55,658 nt of DNA from an uncultured Bacteroidales bacterium (GTDB lineage Bacteria > Bacteroidota > Bacteroidia > Bacteroidales > UBA932), in the NCBI GenBank assembly GCA_900317925.1, contig ONIQ01000010.1, forward strand, positions 1 to 55,658. Reading direction: 5' to 3'. Shown here in pieces: positions 51,899 to 55,658 of this stretch. Position 1 is the first letter of the stretch. Each line of letters begins with the position of its first letter. Made by a program: the position numbers and the translations under genes. The notes beneath the pieces are model-generated. The model was not told where the DNA came from. It ran no database searches and worked only from the letters and a program-made list of their open reading frames with translations.

Positions 51899-54800
51899 AT
51901 GGCAAAAGAAAAAAAATTCATCACTTGTGATGGCAACACTGCGGTAGCAAATATCGCTTATCTTTTCAGCGAGCACGCTGCCATCTATCCAATCACGCCC
52001 TCGTCCCCGATGGCCGAGAACATCGACGAGTGGGCCGCCCATGGGAAAAAGAACCTTTGGGGAGAACTCGTCAAAGTGACTGAGATGCAGAGCGAGGCCG
52101 GTGCCTCGGGAACGGTCCACGGATCGCTCCAGGCCGGCGTGCTCACCACCACTTATACCGCATCGCAGGGTCTCCTGTTGATGATTCCGAACATGTATAA
52201 GATTGCCGGTGAAATGCTTCCGGCTGTTTTCCATGTATCGGCCCGTGCCCTGGCATCGCATGCCCTGTCCATCTTCGGTGACCACCAGGATGTGATGGCC
52301 TGCCGCCAGACCGGTTTCGCCCTGCTGGCTTCCGGCTCCGTCCAGGAGGCACAGGACATGGCCGCCGTCGCGCATCTGGCCGCCATTAAGTCTTCGATTC
52401 CGTTCCTGCATTTCTTCGACGGTTTCCGCACCTCGCACGAAATCCAGAAAATCGAGGCCCTCGACGAGGAGGCCCTCAAGGGAATGGTCAGCACCAAGGC
52501 CCTGGAGAATTTCCGTGCCCGTGCCCTGAATCCGGACGCTCCTGTCACCCGCGGTACCGCCCAGAATGGCGACGTCTATTTCCAGGGTGTCGAGTCCCGC
52601 AACCAGTTCTATGATGCCGTTCCGGACATCGTTGCCCGCTACATGGGCGAGATCAGCGAGCTCACCGGCCGCGAATATCGTCCGTTCACCTATTACGGTG
52701 ACAAGAAGGCCGAGAACATCATCGTCGCGATGGGTTCCGTGACCGAGACCATCAAGGAGACCATCGACTACCTGGCCAGCCGCGGCCGCAAATACGGCGT
52801 GGTATCGGTTCACCTGTATCGCCCGTTCTCCGAGAAGTACTTCCTGAAAGTGCTGCCGAAGAGCGTCAAACGCATTGCCGTACTGGATCGTACGAAAGAG
52901 CCCGGATCGCTTGGCGAACCGCTCTATCTGGATATCAAAGCCCTCTTCCAGGACAAGGAGAACAGCCCGCTGGTCATCGGTGGACGCTATGGTCTGTCTT
53001 CCAAGGACACCACGCCGGCCCAGATCATCGCCGTGTTCGACAACCTGGAGATGAAAGAGCCCAAGAAGGACTTCACCATCGGTATCGTGGACGATGTTAC
53101 CTTCAAGTCTCTCCCGATCAAGAGCGAGATTTCCATCGTGAAGGAAGGCACCACCGAGTGCAAGTTCTATGGCCTGGGTTCCGACGGTACCGTGGGTGCC
53201 AACAAGAACACCATCAAGATCATCGGTAGCCATACGCCCAAATACTGCCAGGCTTACTTTGACTACGATTCCAAGAAATCCGGCGGTTACACCTGCTCGC
53301 ACCTGCGTTTCGGTGACCTGCCCATCAAGGCTCCTTACCTGGTATCGACTCCGGACTTCGTGGCCTGCCACGTTCCCTCCTACCTGCAGAAGTACGATAT
53401 CCTCAAGGGTATCAAGGATGGCGGCACCCTGCTGCTGAACAGCCTCTGGGACGAGAAGGAGACCATCCAGCGCATCCCGGACTATGTCAAAGCCGTCATC
53501 GGCCGGAAGCATCTGAACTTCTATATCATCAACGCGACCAAGATCGCCGCAGAAATCGGTCTGGGCGGACGTACCAATACCATCCTCCAGAGCGCCTTCT
53601 TCAAGATCACGGGAATCATTCCTTACGAGGATGCCGTTAAATATATGAAGGACGCCATCGTGAAGAGCTATGGCAAGAAGGGCGAGAACGTGGTGAACAT
53701 GAACTACGCAGCCGTCGATCGCGGGGGCGAATACACCCGCGTGGAGGTACCTGCCGAATGGGCTGAGATTACCGCCAAGTTCGAGACCCCGAACAAGGGC
53801 CGTTTCGCTCCCGAATTCGTGAAGAAGGTGGCCGATGTGGTGAATGCCCAGAACGGCGATTCCCTGCCGGTGAGCGCCTTCCTCCCCTATGCCGACGGTA
53901 CCATGCCGGCCGGCACCACCGCTTTCGAGAAACGTGGCGTGGCCGTAACCGTCCCGACCTGGGATGCTGATAAATGTATCCAGTGCAACACCTGCGCCTT
54001 CGTGTGCCCGCACGCCGCCATCCGTCCGTTCCTGCTGACCGCCGACGAGGCCGCTGCCGCTCCGGCCGGTCTGAAACTCGCCGATGGCAAAGCCAACCTG
54101 AAAGATTACAAGTATGCCCTGTCCATCTCGGTCGATGACTGCACGGGCTGCGGTAACTGCGTGGATGTCTGTCTTGCCAAGGAGAAAGCCATTACGATGG
54201 TTTCCGCCGAACAGGAGCAGGCCGAGCAGGAGAACTTCAACTACTTGAATGCCAAGGTCGGATATAAGGAAGATGTGGTGAACAAGGCCGCCAACATGAA
54301 GAACGCCCAGTTCGCCCAGCCGCTGTTTGAGTTCTCCGGTGCCTGCGCCGGTTGCGGTGAGACCCCGTATATCAAGAATATCACCCAGCTCTTCGGCGAC
54401 CACATGATGATTGCCAACGCAACGGGTTGCTCCTCCATTTACGGTGCTTCCTTCCCGGCTTCTCCTTACTGCACCAACGCCCAGGGTCACGGTCCGGCAT
54501 GGGCCAACTCCCTGTTCGAGGACTTCTGCGAGTTCGGTCTGGGTATGAAACTCGGTTCCGACCGCGCCCGTGAGACGGTGGCCCGCTTCATGGAAGAAGG
54601 CCTGCAGTGCGAATGCTGCACAGAGGAGATGAAAGCGCTCTTCCGTCAGTGGCTTGATAACCGCAACAATGCGGCTGTCACCCGCGAAGTGGCCGACAAA
54701 CTCGTTCCGCTTATCGAGAAATGCAAATGCGACGTCTGCAAGGGCCTCGCAGAGTACAAGCACTTCATTCCTTCCCGCAGCCAGTGGATCTTCGGTGGTG

Positions 54801-55426
54801 ACGGTGCTTCCTACGATATCGGTTTCGGTGGTCTGGACCACGTCCTGGCCAGCGGCGAGAATGTAAACATCCTCGTTCTGGATACGGAGGTTTACTCCAA
54901 CACCGGTGGTCAGAGCTCCAAGGCTACGCCGGCTGGCGCCATTGCCAAGTTTGCCGCTTCCGGTAAGAAGATCCGCAAGAAAGACCTCGGTATGATGGCC
55001 ATGAGCTATGGCTATGTCTATGTTGCCCAGGTGGCCATGGGTTCGAGCCCGGTACAGTATATGAATGCCATCAAGGAAGCTGAGGCCTATGACGGTCCTT
55101 CCCTGATTATTGCATACGCACCTTGTATCAACCACGGTCTGAAGGCCGGCATGGGTCTGAGCCAGAAAGAAGAGAAGCTCGCCGTGGATTGCGGTTACTG
55201 GCATCTCTATCGCTACAACCCGATGCTCGAGGCTGAAGGCAAGAATCCGTTCACGCTGGACAGCAAGGAGCCGGATTGGACCAAGTTCCAGGACTTCCTG
55301 AAAGGTGAAGTCCGCTTCGCTTCCCTGTACAAACTGTTCCCTGACCGGGCACAGGAACTGCTGGAGCGTACGGAAGAATTCGCCAAGATCCGCCTGGAGA
55401 CGTACAAACGTCTGGCCGGAAAATAA
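51899..55426 (+). CDS. nifJ: Pyruvate:ferredoxin (flavodoxin) oxidoreductase, single-chain
   Basis: 1175 aa, the usual length of fused PFOR. Domains in order: the pyrimidine-binding thiamine domain (ITPSSPMAENIDEWAA), domain II (VAMGSVTETIKETIDYL), and the gamma domain (FYGLGSDGTVGANKNTIKII). Two 4Fe-4S clusters follow (CIQCNTCAFVCP from about 693 and CTGCGNCVDVC from about 748), then CAGCGE near 816 and the thiamine pyrophosphate-binding domain (GDGASYDIGFGGLDHV near 967, with EVYSNTGGQSSKAT). It converts pyruvate and CoA to acetyl-CoA, CO2 and reduced ferredoxin, the central step of anaerobic energy metabolism. Codon choice looks highly biased, suggesting strong expression. Confidence 0.96.
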   Translation: MAKEKKFITCDGNTAVANIAYLFSEHAAIYPITPSSPMAENIDEWAAHGKKNLWGELVKVTEMQSEAGASGTVHGSLQAGVLTTTYTASQGLLLMIPNMYKIAGEMLPAVFHVSARALASHALSIFGDHQDVMACRQTGFALLASGSVQEAQDMAAVAHLAAIKSSIPFLHFFDGFRTSHEIQKIEALDEEALKGMVSTKALENFRARALNPDAPVTRGTAQNGDVYFQGVESRNQFYDAVPDIVARYMGEISELTGREYRPFTYYGDKKAENIIVAMGSVTETIKETIDYLASRGRKYGVVSVHLYRPFSEKYFLKVLPKSVKRIAVLDRTKEPGSLGEPLYLDIKALFQDKENSPLVIGGRYGLSSKDTTPAQIIAVFDNLEMKEPKKDFTIGIVDDVTFKSLPIKSEISIVKEGTTECKFYGLGSDGTVGANKNTIKIIGSHTPKYCQAYFDYDSKKSGGYTCSHLRFGDLPIKAPYLVSTPDFVACHVPSYLQKYDILKGIKDGGTLLLNSLWDEKETIQRIPDYVKAVIGRKHLNFYIINATKIAAEIGLGGRTNTILQSAFFKITGIIPYEDAVKYMKDAIVKSYGKKGENVVNMNYAAVDRGGEYTRVEVPAEWAEITAKFETPNKGRFAPEFVKKVADVVNAQNGDSLPVSAFLPYADGTMPAGTTAFEKRGVAVTVPTWDADKCIQCNTCAFVCPHAAIRPFLLTADEAAAAPAGLKLADGKANLKDYKYALSISVDDCTGCGNCVDVCLAKEKAITMVSAEQEQAEQENFNYLNAKVGYKEDVVNKAANMKNAQFAQPLFEFSGACAGCGETPYIKNITQLFGDHMMIANATGCSSIYGASFPASPYCTNAQGHGPAWANSLFEDFCEFGLGMKLGSDRARETVARFMEEGLQCECCTEEMKALFRQWLDNRNNAAVTREVADKLVPLIEKCKCDVCKGLAEYKHFIPSRSQWIFGGDGASYDIGFGGLDHVLASGENVNILVLDTEVYSNTGGQSSKATPAGAIAKFAASGKKIRKKDLGMMAMSYGYVYVAQVAMGSSPVQYMNAIKEAEAYDGPSLIIAYAPCINHGLKAGMGLSQKEEKLAVDCGYWHLYRYNPMLEAEGKNPFTLDSKEPDWTKFQDFLKGEVRFASLYKLFPDRAQELLERTEEFAKIRLETYKRLAGK

Positions 55427-55452
55427 GCCGAACCAAACAGTTCCTCAATGAA

Positions 55453-55484
55453 AAAGTTGGTCCTCACACGGACCAACTTTTTTT
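55453..55484 (+). terminator. Intrinsic terminator of the PFOR transcript
   Basis: AAAGTTGGTCC and GGACCAACTTT form an 11-bp stem around TCACAC, followed by a T run to 55484. It lies 26 bases after the stop codon. Confidence 0.9.
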
Positions 55485-55490
55485 ATCCTA

Positions 55491-55548
55491 TTGGACCCGG
55501 CCCGGAGATGGAGTAGTTGGATCTGGTCCAATTTCATGTACTGGACCA
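55491..55548. repeat. Repeated GGTCC/GGACC inverted elements
   Basis: TTGGACC (55491-55497), the dyad TTGGA-N5-TCCAA (55517-55531) and TGGTCCA...TGGACCA (55524-55530 with 55542-55548) repeat the core of the preceding terminator stem. No gene lies here; function unknown. Confidence 0.45.
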
Positions 55549-55596
55549 GGAAGGGATGTGACAGGACCGCACGGCCCGGGCGGAGCGGCAACACAC

Positions 55597-55630
55597 AAAA
55601 AAAAGAGGGTGGCTCGAATGAGTCACCCTC
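55597..55630 (-). terminator. Terminator of the rRNA operon
   Basis: GAGGGTGGCT (55605-55614) pairs with AGTCACCCTC (55621-55630) with one G-T position and a six-base loop. Eight A residues (55597-55604) give the U tract on the minus strand. It follows the 5S rRNA 3' end by nine bases. Confidence 0.9.
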
Positions 55631-55639
55631 TCGAAAAAC

Positions 55640-55658
55640 GGCAGCTACCTACTCTCCC
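55640..55658 (-). rRNA. rrf: 5S rRNA, 3' end only (truncated by the window)
   Basis: Read on the minus strand the edge is GGGAGAGTAGGTAGCTGCC, the conserved 3' arm of bacterial 5S rRNA (GAGAGTAGG core), directly followed by a strong terminator. The rest of the rRNA operon lies outside the window to the right. Confidence 0.8.

Noticed and set aside
51869-55204. 1111-residue minus-strand frame opposite the PFOR gene
   Set aside because: It is the frame complementary to a highly codon-biased gene. It contains no recognised motif, whereas the plus strand encodes all PFOR domains and clusters.

Overview
The window is a chromosomal segment of a member of the Bacteroidota, most likely Bacteroidales. 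The evidence is the -33/-7 promoter pair TTTG...TAnnTTTG repeated throughout, the gene order parA-parB-DUF5683-LysM transglycosylase, and a type V (FimA/Mfa1-like) fimbrial operon. Lipoprotein signals, an orphan SusC-type plug domain, and an EtfBA/acyl-CoA dehydrogenase/PFOR set fit an anaerobe. Base composition is GC-rich for the group and looks even across the window. No insertion sequence, phage or CRISPR array is visible.

Layout. 1-500: a possible small RNA, a short tandem repeat and tRNA-Phe. 0.5-9.1 kb: NUDIX hydrolase, PriA, ParA/ParB partition genes, a DUF5683 membrane protein, an MltD-like lytic transglycosylase and a helix-hairpin-helix outer-membrane protein. 9.1-11.3 kb: hpt-adk-mutY. 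11.3-19.5 kb (minus strand): a tightly overlapped five-gene operon (HEAT-like membrane protein, processive family 2 glycosyltransferase, TPR plus outer-membrane barrel, DUF4838 lipoprotein, DUF1573 lipoprotein). It looks like a synthase-dependent exopolysaccharide secretion machine, has its own consensus promoter and ends at a terminator inside mutY. 19.5-26.9 kb: obgE and a PAP2 phosphatase, facing murF-dut-LptF/G-tgt, then a NupG-like nucleoside transporter and a small zinc-finger protein.

27.2-38.7 kb: ssb followed by a seven-gene fimbrial operon (OmpA-like lipoprotein, minor fimbrillin, major fimbrillin, FimB/Mfa2 anchor, double-module fimbrillin, large DUF4906 candidate tip protein with a zinc-ribbon-like insert, small lipoprotein). 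38.7-46.6 kb: sugar-isomerase-like protein, TcdA, RecG, and a WYL regulator-S9 peptidase-orphan plug operon. 46.6-55.4 kb: acyl-CoA dehydrogenase with EtfA/EtfB, a small lipoprotein, tRNA-Arg, FabD and pyruvate:ferredoxin oxidoreductase. The right edge enters the 3' end of a 5S rRNA gene, so an rRNA operon on the minus strand lies beyond.

The candidates most worth following are the exopolysaccharide operon, the 21-bp palindrome between the promoter elements of obgE, the TTTGCAAA palindrome that serves two divergent promoters, the zinc-ribbon insert in the fimbrial tip candidate, and the orphan TonB plug lipoprotein. All function calls come from reading motifs and context; no database search was run.
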